From: UBA9662 sp002729415
GTDB lineage: Bacteria > Poribacteria > WGA-4E > UBA9662
Direction: 5' to 3'
DNA length: 64,000 nucleotides
NCBI GenBank assembly: GCA_002729415.1
Contig: PBXZ01000005.1
Coordinates: 65,442 to 129,441 of the forward strand
The translations under genes and the position numbers were made by a program. This document shows positions 25,825-35,071 of the stretch, piece after piece (positions within the stretch are counted from its first letter, which is position 1; each line of letters opens with the position of its first letter). Below the pieces are notes generated by a model, which did no database searches, was not told the origin of the DNA, and saw only the letters and a list, made by a program, of their open reading frames with translations.

Positions 25825-27381
25825 ATGAGAATCGTCACAGCTAGCCAAATGAGATCTATCGATGAACAGACTATCGAGGCAATTGGTATTCCCGGTATTG
25901 TCTTGATGGAAAATGCTAGTCGTGCAGTTGTCCGGTCTATATGCAGTAATTTCCCCGATGCAAGCCGAATCGCAATACTAGTTGGAAAGGGGAACAATGG
26001 TGGAGATGGGTTGGTTATCGCTAGACATTTGATGATGTCTGATGTTTCAGTAATCGTGTTCTTGTTTTCCCCTGCAGATTGTTTTCGAGGTGATGCTCAG
26101 ACGAATTTGTCCATTGTTCAAAACCTTGGGATCCCTATAAGGGAGGTCAATTCGAAGACTAATTTGAAACAGATTGAAAAAAGCCTTGCAGAAATGGATT
26201 TAGTTGTTGATTCCATTTTTGGAACTGGACTTCGTGGAGGAGTACACGGGCATATTGCTGAAATTATCAGGTTAGCTAATGAAGCGAGTGTCCCTATACT
26301 TGCTGTTGATATTCCTTCTGGTCTGAACGCAGATAACGGTCGAGCGGAAGGTGCATGTGTTTGTGCTGATATAACTCTCACTATTGGGTTACCNAAACTT
26401 GGGTTNCTTACCTATCCCGGTGTAGAAATCGCTGGAAAATTAGAAATCGTTCCTACGTACGAAGTTGGATTTCCTGAAAGCATTATCGAAACTCATGATA
26501 TTGTNCTTAACTGGATACAACACGAGGATGCTGTAAGACTATTACCGGATCGTACCCCGAATTCTTACAAGACNAGTTATGGTCGTGTTTTTGTCGTGGC
26601 CGGATCAATTGGAATGACTGGCGCAGCNACACTCGCAAGNGAGGCTGNCTTGCGTGTAGGTGCAGGANTAGTAANACTTGGGATTCCTGCTAGNCTTAAT
26701 CAGGTGCTTGAAATGAAATTNACTGAGGTCATGACTATTCCTCTGCCCGAAACTGANCAAGGTTCAATAGCCTTAGCTGCTGAATCACNAATTGGGGAAT
26801 ATATTGATCGAAATNAGTCTGTACTGGCAATTGGNCCTGGACTTTCTCAGCACTTTGAAACAGNTGAGCTTGTTAATCGTCTNGTTTGTCAACATGATAA
26901 GCCTATGGTTATTGATGCGGATGGTTTAAACGCGGTNGCACAGAATTTGGATACGCTCAAATTTCTGAATACGNAATCGGTCTTNACACCTCANCCTGGT
27001 GAAATGTCGCGATTATTGGATGTGCCGGTTTCGGAGATTGAGGCTGATAGGGTAAATATNGCCCAACAGTTNGCGCAAGATCATCAATTGGTTCTNGTCC
27101 TAAAGGGAGTACCATCCNTTGTTGCTCGATATGATGGNCAGGTGTGGATCAATTCNACGGGGAATNCCGGAATGGCGACTGCTGGGTCAGGTGANGTGCT
27201 GACTGGGGTTATTGCTGGGTTTATTGCTCAAGGCATGGATAGTTTTTCTGCTGCTGTGCTTGGGGTTTATCTTCATGGCNTTGCTGGTGACTTAGCGTCT
27301 GAATCGGTTGGTCAATATGGTATGGTCGCAGGNGATCTTTTGGGNTACCTTCCTATTGCTATCGAACGGTTGAGAGGATAG
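25825..27381 (+). CDS. nnrDE: Bifunctional NAD(P)H-hydrate epimerase/dehydratase
   Basis: 518 residues. The N-terminal YjeF_N epimerase domain (~1-215) has GKGNNGGDGLVIARHL and DSIFGTGLRGGV. The C-terminal carbohydrate-kinase-like dehydratase (~235-518) shows SYGRVFVVAGSIGMTGA, PMVIDADGLNA, a TPHPGEMSRLL region and ATAGSGDVLTGVIAGFIAQG (nucleotide/catalytic Asp loop). It repairs hydrated NADH and NADPH. One base separates its stop from the start of the Crp/Fnr regulator, so the two are probably co-transcribed. The first 570 bases have no N, while the rest is dense in N from 26,394 on. Confidence 0.95.
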   Translation: MRIVTASQMRSIDEQTIEAIGIPGIVLMENASRAVVRSICSNFPDASRIAILVGKGNNGGDGLVIARHLMMSDVSVIVFLFSPADCFRGDAQTNLSIVQNLGIPIREVNSKTNLKQIEKSLAEMDLVVDSIFGTGLRGGVHGHIAEIIRLANEASVPILAVDIPSGLNADNGRAEGACVCADITLTIGLXKLGXLTYPGVEIAGKLEIVPTYEVGFPESIIETHDIXLNWIQHEDAVRLLPDRTPNSYKXSYGRVFVVAGSIGMTGAXTLAXEAXLRVGAGXVXLGIPAXLNQVLEMKXTEVMTIPLPETXQGSIALAAESXIGEYIDRNXSVLAIXPGLSQHFETXELVNRXVCQHDKPMVIDADGLNAXAQNLDTLKFLNTXSVXTPXPGEMSRLLDVPVSEIEADRVNXAQQXAQDHQLVXVLKGVPSXVARYDXQVWINXTGNXGMATAGSGXVLTGVIAGFIAQGMDSFSAAVLGVYLHGXAGDLASESVGQYGMVAXDLLXYLPIAIERLRG

Positions 27382-27382
27382 G

Positions 27383-28180
27383 ATGGAAANGTTTTGGTAC
27401 NTGAANCATATNAACATCTACCAGCAGTTGAACGAGATTGAAACCGCTGCCTTNAATCGCGTTTCTCGGAGTTGGAACATCNACCGCTATGAAGAGGTTC
27501 ANAGTGGCTTTGATACTGTGTATGTTGTTAAATCAGGAAAAGTAAAACTATNTAAACCCCCGGAANAAAATGAAACCGNCTTGGTTGAAAAAATGACNGT
27601 AGCNACTGTCGAAAAGGGAGAGATTTTTGGCGAAGTCCAAATGGATGATGAGGCTGAANATCAGCTGAAAGTTGANTCACTTGATGTGACTTGTCTACAN
27701 GTACTATCGCGTTATGAGTTTGAATTACTAATGCGAAAGGATCCAAATCGATGTTTGCAGATCAGAAAATGGATTAGTTGGCTNAAGATCGAGAACTCAA
27801 TGGAAAANGTAATNGGNCGTTCTGCCTCGTCACGATTNGCGACNGTATTGTCTTTTTTGGNATTAGAATATGGCTTNCGTAGACNGAAAAGCACTGAAAT
27901 CCGGGTTAGACTCTCTCATGAAAATTTGGCGCGGCTGATTGGTATTGATCAACGTTTGTGCTATGATTTGCTTGAAGAGTTTAAATGGCGTGAAATTATT
28001 GAAAGCCGATGGGGACGNATTAATCTGTTAGATCACTGGCAATTGAAGAAGATTGCCTCAGCTCGGTTGGAAGAGATCGAGCTAACCAAGAAAGAGGAAG
28101 AGAGACTTAGAGATGAGGCNGAGCAANTTGAATTCGCTCCGCCCAATGATACTACTCANGCTAACACTAGTAGTAATTAG
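27383..28180 (+). CDS. Crp/Fnr-family transcriptional regulator
   Basis: 265 residues. Residues ~35-130 form the cyclic-nucleotide/effector-binding beta roll (FDTVYVVKSGKVKL, EKGEIFGEVQM). A dimerisation helix follows, then a winged helix (~160-220) with LSHENLARLIGIDQRLCYDLLEEFKWREII as the helix-turn-helix. No cysteine cluster of FNR type is visible, so it is not an Fe-S sensor of that class. The C-terminal ~35 residues are charged and extra compared with CRP. Ligand and targets unknown. It is cotranscribed after the NAD(P)HX repair gene, which hints at a redox or energy theme. Confidence 0.88.
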   Translation: MEXFWYXXHXNIYQQLNEIETAAXNRVSRSWNIXRYEEVXSGFDTVYVVKSGKVKLXKPPEXNETXLVEKMXVXTVEKGEIFGEVQMDDEAEXQLKVXSLDVTCLXVLSRYEFELLMRKDPNRCLQIRKWISWXKIENSMEXVXXRSASSRXAXVLSFLXLEYGXRRXKSTEIRVRLSHENLARLIGIDQRLCYDLLEEFKWREIIESRWGXINLLDHWQLKKIASARLEEIELTKKEEERLRDEXEQXEFAPPNDTTXANTSSN

Positions 28181-28381
28181 TCTTNGCTCGACTCNAGGTT
28201 ACGGTGATTTTACCTGCTACNTCAACATTGGAAATTTTCTGNAAGCTTNTTTAAAAGACTAACTTTGTGTTTNNTTCGGCTATGCCAGTGGTTGTCNCTA
28301 GATTTATCAGGAGGTTTGATTCTGACACTTAGGTTTGCATCAANGNGAAAAAGNACCTTCTCANAGTAGGAGNTATTTGAT

Positions 28382-29482
28382 TTATGCAAGCGCTTGATCA
28401 AGGTCGCAGATAATNTCGGAGATGGCTTCCAAGCCAACTGACATACGNATTCGATTATGTCCTCCTTGGCCAATGACNAGCGATTGNGCATCTCCAAGGC
28501 TTACCCATGGTTTACATAGCGTNACCTTTTTCAGAAATTGGTGNTGTGTTTCATTATCANCTGTTTCAAAATTAATCATTCCTCCAAAACCNTTTGTCAT
28601 CGTCTTGGCAATTTTATGTCCTTGACTCGANGGTAATCCTGGGTATGTTANTTGTTTGATTTTTGGATGTAATTCCAAGAATTCAGCTACNGATTGAGCN
28701 TTTGANCAATGTAACTTCATGCGAACGGGTAGCGTTTTGATTCCTCGTAGAAGTAGAAAGGCGTTCTGTGGACTTAGNATTCCACCATAAGCNTTTCGTA
28801 TATGATCTATCTGATGTCCCATTTCTTCCGTTTTACTGACAATAATTCCTGCGAGGGTGTCGCCATGNCCGCACANGTATTTCGTTGCGCTATGTAAGAC
28901 AATGTCAGCACCCATNTCNAGGGGGCGTAAGAGATATGGAGTNAGGAAAGTATTATCNACCACAACAATCCCACCTGCAGCTTTACCAATTTCAATCGCT
29001 GATTTCACGTCAATGACATCAAGTGTNGGATTAGCAAAAGGTTCAAAGTAAATAACGTCAGTCTTTTTCTTGACNGCNTTTCTAAGTTGGTCAAGATCTG
29101 TCATATCNACGTAGNCAACTTCTACACCAAATTTAGCAAGATAGGTATTTAAAATTTCTTTAGTCCAAACATAGANGGTGTGGTGACAAACGATCCGGCT
29201 GCCTGATTNTAACAANTTTGTAAGTACTTGGCTAATGGCTGATGTCCCGCTGGCAGTTGCGGTTCCCCAAGACCCTTGGGCAAGGGTTTTAACGCGAGTC
29301 TCAAAAGCATCTATGGTAGGGTTCCCTGANCTGAGGTATTGTCCATCGACAGTCGCCGCTTGGTAAATTGGTATCGCCGACATGTTCTCGAACTCCCCTG
29401 CGTGTATTGCGTCCGTAGAAAATTCGCGGTTAAAAGGTGAATCATAGGTGGTTTTCGACTGTTTGCTTTGTTCTTTCATCAT
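28382..29482 (-). CDS. Cystathionine gamma-synthase/lyase-type PLP enzyme
   Basis: 366 residues of the Cys/Met-metabolism PLP fold. Landmarks are STDAIHAGE at the start, SGNPTIDAFETRV, ATASGTSAISQVL, VIYFEPFANPTLDVID, VVVDNTFLTPYLLRPL (PLP Asp) and VLHSATKY with the Schiff-base Lys. RMSVGLEAISEIICDLDQAL ends the protein. Specificity among gamma-synthase, beta- or gamma-lyase and sulfhydrylase cannot be read from these motifs. The start is one of two adjacent ATGs (29482 or 29479), with AAAGGAAA just upstream. It diverges from the fluoride channel gene. Confidence 0.93.
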   Translation of the reverse strand: MMKEQSKQSKTTYDSPFNREFSTDAIHAGEFENMSAIPIYQAATVDGQYLXSGNPTIDAFETRVKTLAQGSWGTATASGTSAISQVLTXLLXSGSRIVCHHTXYVWTKEILNTYLAKFGVEVXYXDMTDLDQLRXXVKKKTDVIYFEPFANXTLDVIDVKSAIEIGKAAGGIVVXDNTFXTPYLLRPXXMGADIVLHSATKYXCXHGDTLAGIIVSKTEEMGHQIDHIRXAYGGXLSPQNAFLLLRGIKTLPVRMKLHXSXAQXVAEFLELHPKIKQXTYPGLXSSQGHKIAKTMTXGFGGMINFETXDNETXHQFLKKXTLCKPWVSLGDXQSXVIGQGGHNRXRMSVGLEAISXIICDLDQALA

Positions 29483-29543
29483 CNTTTCCTTTATGCTANA
29501 ATCCTTGTGGAAANATAGGNTTGGCTACGNNTTCGAGATTTGA

Positions 29544-29939
29544 ATGGTTCTAAAGAAGATTCTCCTTATTGCAATTGGAGGAAGTCTTGGTGCAAATGCN
29601 CGGTATTGGCTTGGCGTTTTAGNCAAACACTATCTGGGNGATGAATTTCCTTATGCAACTTTTATTGTTAATATCACTGGTTCTTTTCTGCTTGGTATGT
29701 TTTTGACTTTGATTAGCACGCGNTACTTGAGTACNAACCAAGGTTATCAATGGGCAATATCAATTGGTTTTCTGGGGTCTTACACAACNTTTTCTACGTT
29801 TGAGTATGAAACCATGATGTTGGCTGAGACTGGGAANTACTTAGGNGCGTTGATGAATNCTGGGTTAAGTATATTCGTTGGANTAATTGCAGTTTGGCTG
29901 GGAGTACGGATTTTNTCTATTCTGTNATGTTTGAANTAA
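29544..29939 (+). CDS. crcB: Fluoride-specific ion channel (CrcB/Fluc)
   Basis: 131 residues with four hydrophobic helices. The family signatures are present: IGGSLGANARYWLG at residues 11-24, FIVNITGSFLLGMFL, and GFLGSYTTFSTFEYET, in which TTFSTF lines the pore. The usual G-G before TTFSTF reads G-S-Y here, a mild variation. It exports fluoride from the cytoplasm as a homodimer. No fluoride riboswitch could be recognised in the 61 bases upstream. The last 23 bases overlap the convergent secreted-repeat gene. Confidence 0.93.
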   Translation: MVLKKILLIAIGGSLGANXRYWLGVLXKHYLXDEFPYATFIVNITGSFLLGMFLTLISTXYLSXNQGYQWAISIGFLGSYTXFSTFEYETMMLAETGXYLXALMNXGLSIFVGXIAVWLGVRIXSILXCLX

Positions 29940-31335
29940 GTAGAATGAGNTCTGCGTAGATGTCAATATCGTACGAATCNCCATTACGACCATCACTCCA
30001 AGCAATAAGNGCTATATTGTCAGTCATAATAGCATCTGGTGTCATCTGTCCNCCGTCAGCAAGACAGATTGGCATTCCATTTAGTGCCCAAAGTGACCTN
30101 CCATTTTTATCTATTCGTTGAGCATAGATTGCAGATGTTGCTTTGTTNCCATAATCACCACGATAATCGAGCCAGTATATAATTGTGCCATCTGATTTAT
30201 CTCGAATTAGCTTNGGTTGCCGCTGTTCACCTTCCGCNATACAAATTGGNAGACCNTTTAGTNCCCACATNGGTTCCCCATCACCATTGATCCACTGTGC
30301 GTAAATATCAGAAAAGACGTCCCGATCATCCCACCAAGTGATGACGATACCACCAATNCCATGNTTAACGTGNGTGATNAATGGTTGTTGTTGATTTTCC
30401 ATTTGATCGCAAATAACAATNCCATCAGGGTTCCANAGCCGTTGACCANTAGCGTTTATTCGTTGNGCATAGAGATCCGACGTAGTGAAAATGGCCGGAT
30501 CGTTGCGNTAATCTGACCANACTANGAAGGCTCCANTAGATCCATCGGAAATTACNNATGGNCCTCCTTGGTTNCCATTTGCTTCACAAACAGTAAGACC
30601 ACGCTCCGGCCATAGTTTTCNNCCGTCCGCACTAATTCGTTGNGAGAAAACTCTCCATTCTGGTGTACTGATATCCCACCAAGCAAAAATTGCACCGCCT
30701 GTTTGNTCGGTTGTCAGNGAAGGATCGTATTGATCCCCTNNGCCATCATAGACAGCAACGCCGTCTNTGCTCCAAATNGCTTCGCCTTTTCCATTAANCC
30801 GTTGAGCAAAAAGATCCTGTCTATTATTTCGCCAATCCTCCCATACTACAATCACTCCATCTTCCCCATCTGCTATGGCCTTAGGNTCGTNTTGGCTNGC
30901 CAAATTCTGACAAATNGGGATGCCATTTTTCTCCCATAATTCTGTGCCGTTTATGTCGATTCGCTGGGCATAGAGATCTGGGTTCCCATTGCGTGAATCN
31001 CGCCAGACAATAATTGTACCATTGTTGTCTGAGANTGGTATGAGAATTGGCCATCCTTGCGATCCAGGCAGTTGACAAATAGCGATTCCGTCTTNTTTCC
31101 ATAAGATTTTGCCTTTTGCATCAATTCGCTGAATGAAAANGTCGCGATTTCCGTTTCGTGCNTCCATCCAAGCGATGATGGCNCCTCTATNGCCNTCACT
31201 GACTATATCAGGAAAAAGCTGTTCATTNGGNGCTGTGCAAATAGGNAGGTTNGAGTGTTGTGCAGTACTCCNTCCTCCGGATAAGAATAACATAGTAANC
31301 AACCATAATAGNGTNTGGATAGGTATTCTATTCAT
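29917..31335 (-). CDS. Secreted repeat protein with ~52-residue repeats (putative beta-propeller)
   Basis: 472 residues. The N-terminal hydrophobic signal region (LLWL-TMLFLSGG) is followed by about eight repeats of the form DxRNGNxDLYAQRIDxNGxxLWxxNGIxICxxxxxQxxPxxxxDxxGGxIVVW. These ~50-residue units with conserved W, D-x-R and RI-x-x-x-G resemble beta-propeller blades, probably eight in number. It should be exported; no anchor is seen. Its start overlaps the xylonate dehydratase stop by 8 bases, so the two genes are co-transcribed. Such repeats are common in Bacteroidetes and Poribacteria surface proteins. Many Ns leave repeat boundaries approximate. Confidence 0.82.
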   Translation of the reverse strand: MNRIPIXXLLWLXTMLFLSGGXSTAQHXNXPICTXXNEQLFPDIVSXGXRXAIIAWMXARNGNRDXFIQRIDAKGKILWKXDGIAICQLPGSQGWPILIPXSDNNGTIIVWXDSRNGNPDLYAQRIDINGTELWEKNGIXICQNLXSQXXPKAIADGEDGVIVVWEDWRNNRQDLFAQRXNGKGEXIWSXDGVAVYDGXGDQYDPXLTTXQTGGAIFAWWDISTPEWRVFXQRISADXXKLWPERGLTVCEANXNQGXPXVISDGSXGAFXXWSDXRNDPAIFTTSDLYXQRINAXGQRXWNPDXIVICDQMENQQQPXIXHVXHXIGGIVITWWDDRDVFSDIYAQWINGDGEXMWXLXGXPICXAEGEQRQXKLIRDKSDGTIIYWLDYRGDYXNKATSAIYAQRIDKNXRSLWALNGMPICLADXGQMTPDAIMTDNIXLIAWSDGRNXDSYDIDIYAXLILLXSNXTE

Positions 31336-33304
31336 GTGGTGTATTACCGTTCAATNGGTTGATGATAGCGTCAACATCATAGACGCATCCACCCCAAGTT
31401 CCTCCACTTACACCTTGTANTGCNGCCCAAAGNCTGGTATCGTCAGGCAGCATAGCATCTGTTTGNAGATCAGGTCGTGGAGACCTTTCTTGTAAGAGCT
31501 TTGTCCCATTTTTAATCCCAAACATTTTATTATCATAACCAACCAGATTAATGCTGCCTTNAAGTTGGTTNCGGTCGACAATAATTTGGATAATNTCCCC
31601 GTCTATTACCTTTCCGATTGGNCCTCCTGCTAAGGCCTCAGGTCCGATGTGACCGATGCAAGCCCCAGTGGACACGCCTGAAAATCGTGCATCAGTAATT
31701 AAGGCGATGTTCTTGCCGTANGGGAGATGCTTTAACGCAGATGTAATCTGGTAAACTTCCTCCATTCCTGTTCCCATTGGTCCNCGACATACTAGTACCA
31801 TCACTTCACCTGGNTTGATTTTCCGTTCCTTAATTGCAAGGATNGCCTTTTTTTCGGTAACAAAAACGCGTGCGGTTCCAGTCATTCGATAGACACCATC
31901 ATTNTCAACTANACTNGGATCGATGGCNGTACTTTTAATGATGGATCCNTCAGGNGCNAGGTTGCCNCGTGGAAAAGTAATGGTACTAGTCAATCCACGC
32001 TGTTTGGCTACATCAGGACTCATGATNACGTCGTCTGGGTCNATTCCATCTTTCTNAAACAACAANTCCTTCAGCCGCTGGCGGCGTTCCGACNTGAACC
32101 ACCANTCCAAGTTGTGTGCNAGCGTTTTCCCAGTNGACGTCATTACTTCTTCATCAAGCACATTCAATTCNCGTAANCGCAACATTACTTCCGGAACACC
32201 NCCNGCTAGGAAAACCTGAATAGTAGGGTGACCAATTGGCCCATTTGGTAGGACGTCANCAATACGNGGTACTTGTTGGTTGATTTNAATCCAATCTTCA
32301 ATTTTTGGNCGATCAAGTTTGGCAGCGTGNGCAATAGCTGGAATGTGAAGCAANAAATTNGTTGATCCTCCGAAAGCTGCATGTATAATCATAGCGTTTC
32401 GAATGGCGGCGTNNGTAATGATGTTACCTGTTTTTGTTCGTTGTTCTTCCAGATGGATTAGTGCCCGTGCAGATCGAGTTGCCATGTCGGNCCAAATGTG
32501 TTGCCCCGAAGGTGCTAATGCCGCATGTGTTAAGGTAATNCCNAGACCTTCTGCCACTACTTGCGCCGTTGCNGCNGTTCCTAANAATTGGCANCCTCCT
32601 CCTGGACTGGCACAAGCTTTGCATCCCAGATCGGCTGCGTCCTGCAGCGAAATTTCGCCATGGGCAAAGCGCGCACCAATCGTTTGTATCTTTCCNGCAT
32701 CCTCGCCTTCACTNGGTGGTAGNGTTACTCCACCAGGAATGATTAATCCTGGAAGGTCAGNTACTCCGGCNATGGCAATTAGCATTGCCGGTAAGCCCTT
32801 ATCNCAGGTAGCTATACCAATAACGCCTCTACGGGTTGGTAATGATCTAATCTGGCGTCGTAGGACAACTGCTGCATCATTTCTAAAAGCTAGGCTGTCC
32901 ATCATGCCAGTTGTACCTTGTGTTCGCCCGTCACAAGGATCTGAACAATATGACGAAAACGGGATTGCNCCAAGTCTTTTGATTTCAACAGCTGTGGCTT
33001 TGACAAGTGAGCCTATTTCCCAATGTCCCGTGTGAAATCCTAGCGCGACAGGACTTCCATCTTCTGCGCGCAGACCTCCTTGTGTACTAACAATTAAAAA
33101 TTGNTTTTGATTTAGCTCCGCAGGATTCCATCCCATTCCAGCATTCTGACTCATAGCAAAGATGTCACCGCTNGGAGCATTTAGTAACATTTCTTCAGTC
33201 AGNGGTAACGAGCCTTTAGGGCCATNAGAGCTCGTTTCTAAGTCGAAGATTTCTGGGTCATGACTATCGATAATTTCATCGAAATTTATTTGAGATTTAT
33301 TCAT
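31328..33304 (-). CDS. yjhG: D-xylonate dehydratase, YjhG/YagF family (IlvD/Edd superfamily)
   Basis: 658 residues, close to the 655 of E. coli YjhG, which it parallels along its whole length. Shared elements include MSQNAGMGWNPAELN, SDPCDGRTQGTTGMMDSLAF (Fe-S Cys), GVIGIATCDKGLPAM (second Cys), CKACASPGGGCQFLG (third), IIHAAFGGSTN, GPMGTGMEEVYQ and DARFSGVSTGACIGHIGPE. The enzyme dehydrates D-xylonate to 2-keto-3-deoxy-xylonate with an Fe-S cluster. The overlapping downstream gene encodes a secreted repeat protein, not another pathway enzyme, and no xylonolactonase or aldolase is in the window. Substrate could be another aldonate. Confidence 0.93.
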   Translation of the reverse strand: MNKSQINFDEIIDSHDPEIFDLETSSXGPKGSLXLTEEMLLNAXSGDIFAMSQNAGMGWNPAELNQXQFLIVSTQGGLRAEDGSPVALGFHTGHWEIGSLVKATAVEIKRLXAIPFSSYCSDPCDGRTQGTTGMMDSLAFRNDAAVVLRRQIRSLPTRRGVIGIATXDKGLPAMLIAXAGVXDLPGLIIPGGVXLPXSEGEDXGKIQTIGARFAHGEISLQDAADLGCKACASPGGXCQXLGXXATAQVVAEGXXITLTHAALAPSGQHIWXDMATRSARALIHLEEQRTKTGNIIXXAAIRNAMIIHAAFGGSXNXLLHIPAIXHAAKLDXPKIEDWIXINQQVXRIXDVLPNGPIGHPTIQVFLXXGVPEVMLXLXELNVLDEEVMTXTGKTXAHNLXWWFXSERRQRLKXLLFXKDGXDPDDXIMSPDVAKQRGLTSTITFPXGNXXPXGSIIKSXAIDXSXVXNDGVYRMTGTARVFVTEKKXILAIKERKIXPGEVMVLVCXGPMGTGMEEVYQITSALKHLXYGKNIALITDARFSGVSTGACIGHIGPEALAGXPIGKVIDGXIIQIIVDXNQLXGSINLVGYDNKMFGIKNGTKLLQERSPRPDXQTDAMLPDDTXLWXAXQGVSGGTWGGCVYDVDAIINXLNGNTPHE

Positions 33305-34061
33305 TATCCTATACTTGAATTTAGCGTAAACTTAATAGAACGGAGCAGGAGTTCCCTCTTTGTTATGATACNGTTAATCATTTAGTTGGAAAACAGGGAT
33401 ATTATACCATTTTATTGTACTTTTATACATTGCCATAACTAATATGTTTGATGGTATCTACGATGGGTATTTCCGAAATTAGTCAGATACAATCGATTTA
33501 TAGAGTTTAGAGTTGTAAGATTGATATTCTGTTACCATGAGGTATTTATCTACGGTTTTGAAAAGGAATTATACTGGAATTTCGTTTATTTTTCTCTATT
33601 GAATGTCGTCTGCTGCAATCGGAAAATTCTCTCCATTGTGCCTTGACCTAGATGGCTAAGTGGTGTAGAAACTCCGTAATTGGGTTTGGTAACTTTACTC
33701 AGAGTTACACTGTTTGATCAAGCGATTTTCCCGAATTAATTTAATCAATAANTTTACGGGATGGTACGTTTTGCCTCTTGGAGCTAGGTTCCAATTGCTN
33801 TTGTAACGGTAATGAGGTTGTCATCTGGTTAGATGGCGATAGCTTTTTCTAATATTAATTGGACCNTGNTCCGATCATGTGATTGCGTATTTAGGAAGCT
33901 TATAGGTTGGTAAAGTTAATTTGAGTAATGAGAGCAATAGGAAGACGGGGGATCCGAAAAATGAGATTTATAAATTTAGAGGGCATCGAAATAGATTTAG
34001 GGAGCACCGGTTTAATGACTACATATGTAATTCGTAACTGGTTANACAGAGTGTTCTCCGT
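33305..34061. other. 757-base intergenic region without a recognised gene
   Basis: Lies between the stop of the TPR membrane protein (34062) and the start of the dehydratase (33304), both on minus. No ORF of coding character, tRNA or known RNA was recognised. One small inverted repeat (GTAACT at 33689-33694 and AGTTAC at 33703-33708, eight-base loop) was seen. The stretch next to 33304 should hold the dehydratase promoter. The rest might be a decayed gene, but I see no clear protein similarity. Confidence 0.4.
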
Positions 34062-34943
34062 TTAAAAAAAGAAGTGAATTGACGTAACCATATTTGCCCA
34101 AGTCTTTGAATATTGAGTTGATATACTCCATTTTGGCTTGTCTTTTCGTGATGGGATTCGAGGGAGTCCCAGTACGTTTCGTTTCGAAAGTTGATACCCA
34201 ATGGTTGCGGCAATTGGGGATAATAGTGATCCGTAGGTAGCGCCATATACTATTTCCTTTCCTTCGTCTCGGTGATTTTGGCTGGCAACGAGTGCCCCAA
34301 TGAATGGTGGAATTAGTGCTCCTGCGATAGTATTAACATGAGATCCTCCACCATATCCCCAAAACTCACCAATCCAATGAATCTGAGAGGAACCTCCCCA
34401 AATTAGACCAACNCTAGTACAAATCGGAATTGCCATTTCGTCATTGCGTATTCCTGCCAGCCTCGTTCCTAGATAAGACAGTGTTCCTACAACAGCACCA
34501 TTAAAATAGCCACTAAAAGCTTGGAGNGTTATCTCCGACCAACCNTCAATCCGTTTTCTCCTNTCCTCTTCCATTGGTAATGCCCAGCGAGCGACTTCTA
34601 ANTTTACTTTTGCCCGAACATGTTTTGGATTGATAGANATCGCTTTTTCAAATGATTCAACTGCGTTCAGCATTTGNTCTAGCTCGTAATACGCTTCGCC
34701 CATAAAATTGTAAGCATCAGCATGATTTGGGCTTAACTGAACCGTGATTTTGAAAGCTTGGATAGCTCTTTCAAAATCACGGTTTTTNAGAGACNTTTGC
34801 CCTTTTTGGTAGTGACTGNTTGCTTCTTCTCTTTTGTCNGTTCTGTTTTTGTTTTTAGNTATGGCGNTNANTGGTGCAAANAGAACAAAACAACAGAGGA
34901 AACATATNGGACTGATGNGTACATGCAATTTTGTATAGCTCAT
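34062..34943 (-). CDS. TPR membrane protein with glycine-rich C-terminal segment
   Basis: About 293 residues. An N-terminal hydrophobic signal or anchor (ICFLCCFV-FAP) is followed by a charged linker and three TPR units (~45-130: DFERAIQAFKITVQLSPNHADAYNFMGEAYYEL, then NAVESFEKA-SINPKHVRAKV). The C-terminal half has hydrophobic, glycine-rich stretches (FSGYFNGAVVGTLSYLGTRL, GYGGGSHVNTIAGALIPPFIGALVAS, YGSLLSPIAATIGYQL) like re-entrant or glycine-zipper membrane elements. ATG 34943 is favoured over the upstream in-frame GTG 34952. No family recognised. It follows the M23 peptidase by 128 bases on the same strand. Confidence 0.7.
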   Translation of the reverse strand: MSYTKLHVXISXICFLCCFVXFAPXXAIXKNKNRXDKREEAXSHYQKGQXSXKNRDFERAIQAFKITVQLSPNHADAYNFMGEAYYELXQMLNAVESFEKAXSINPKHVRAKVXLEVARWALPMEEXRRKRIXGWSEIXLQAFSGYFNGAVVGTLSYLGTRLAGIRNDEMAIPICTXVGLIWGGSSQIHWIGEFWGYGGGSHVNTIAGALIPPFIGALVASQNHRDEGKEIVYGATYGSLLSPIAATIGYQLSKRNVLGLPRIPSRKDKPKWSISTQYSKTWANMVTSIHFFF

Positions 34944-35071
34944 TTTTACCACCGTTTCTATGGTTCTCAGAACCGAGCGATATGATTGGGAGAGCGATTA
35001 TACTATATAACAGTTAATAGGAGGGAGNGATGCGTTGTTATGAGTTTTATTAGATAGAAAAGGAACTTTAT

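Noticed and set aside
28181..28381. Possible small gene on minus between the Crp/Fnr and PLP-enzyme genes
   Set aside because: An open frame exists but is shared with the end of the PLP gene and full of unknown residues; nothing supports coding.
29483..29543. Possible fluoride riboswitch upstream of crcB
   Set aside because: The gap is only 61 bases and no conserved crcB motif pairing was found.
32403..33035. A 210-codon open frame on plus, opposite the dehydratase gene
   Set aside because: The minus strand encodes an intact YjhG-like enzyme over the same bases; the plus frame has no recognisable domain and is an antisense shadow.
33305..34061. Hidden RNA gene or CRISPR array in the large gap
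   Set aside because: No repeated units and no tRNA, tmRNA or RNase P-like features were recognised.
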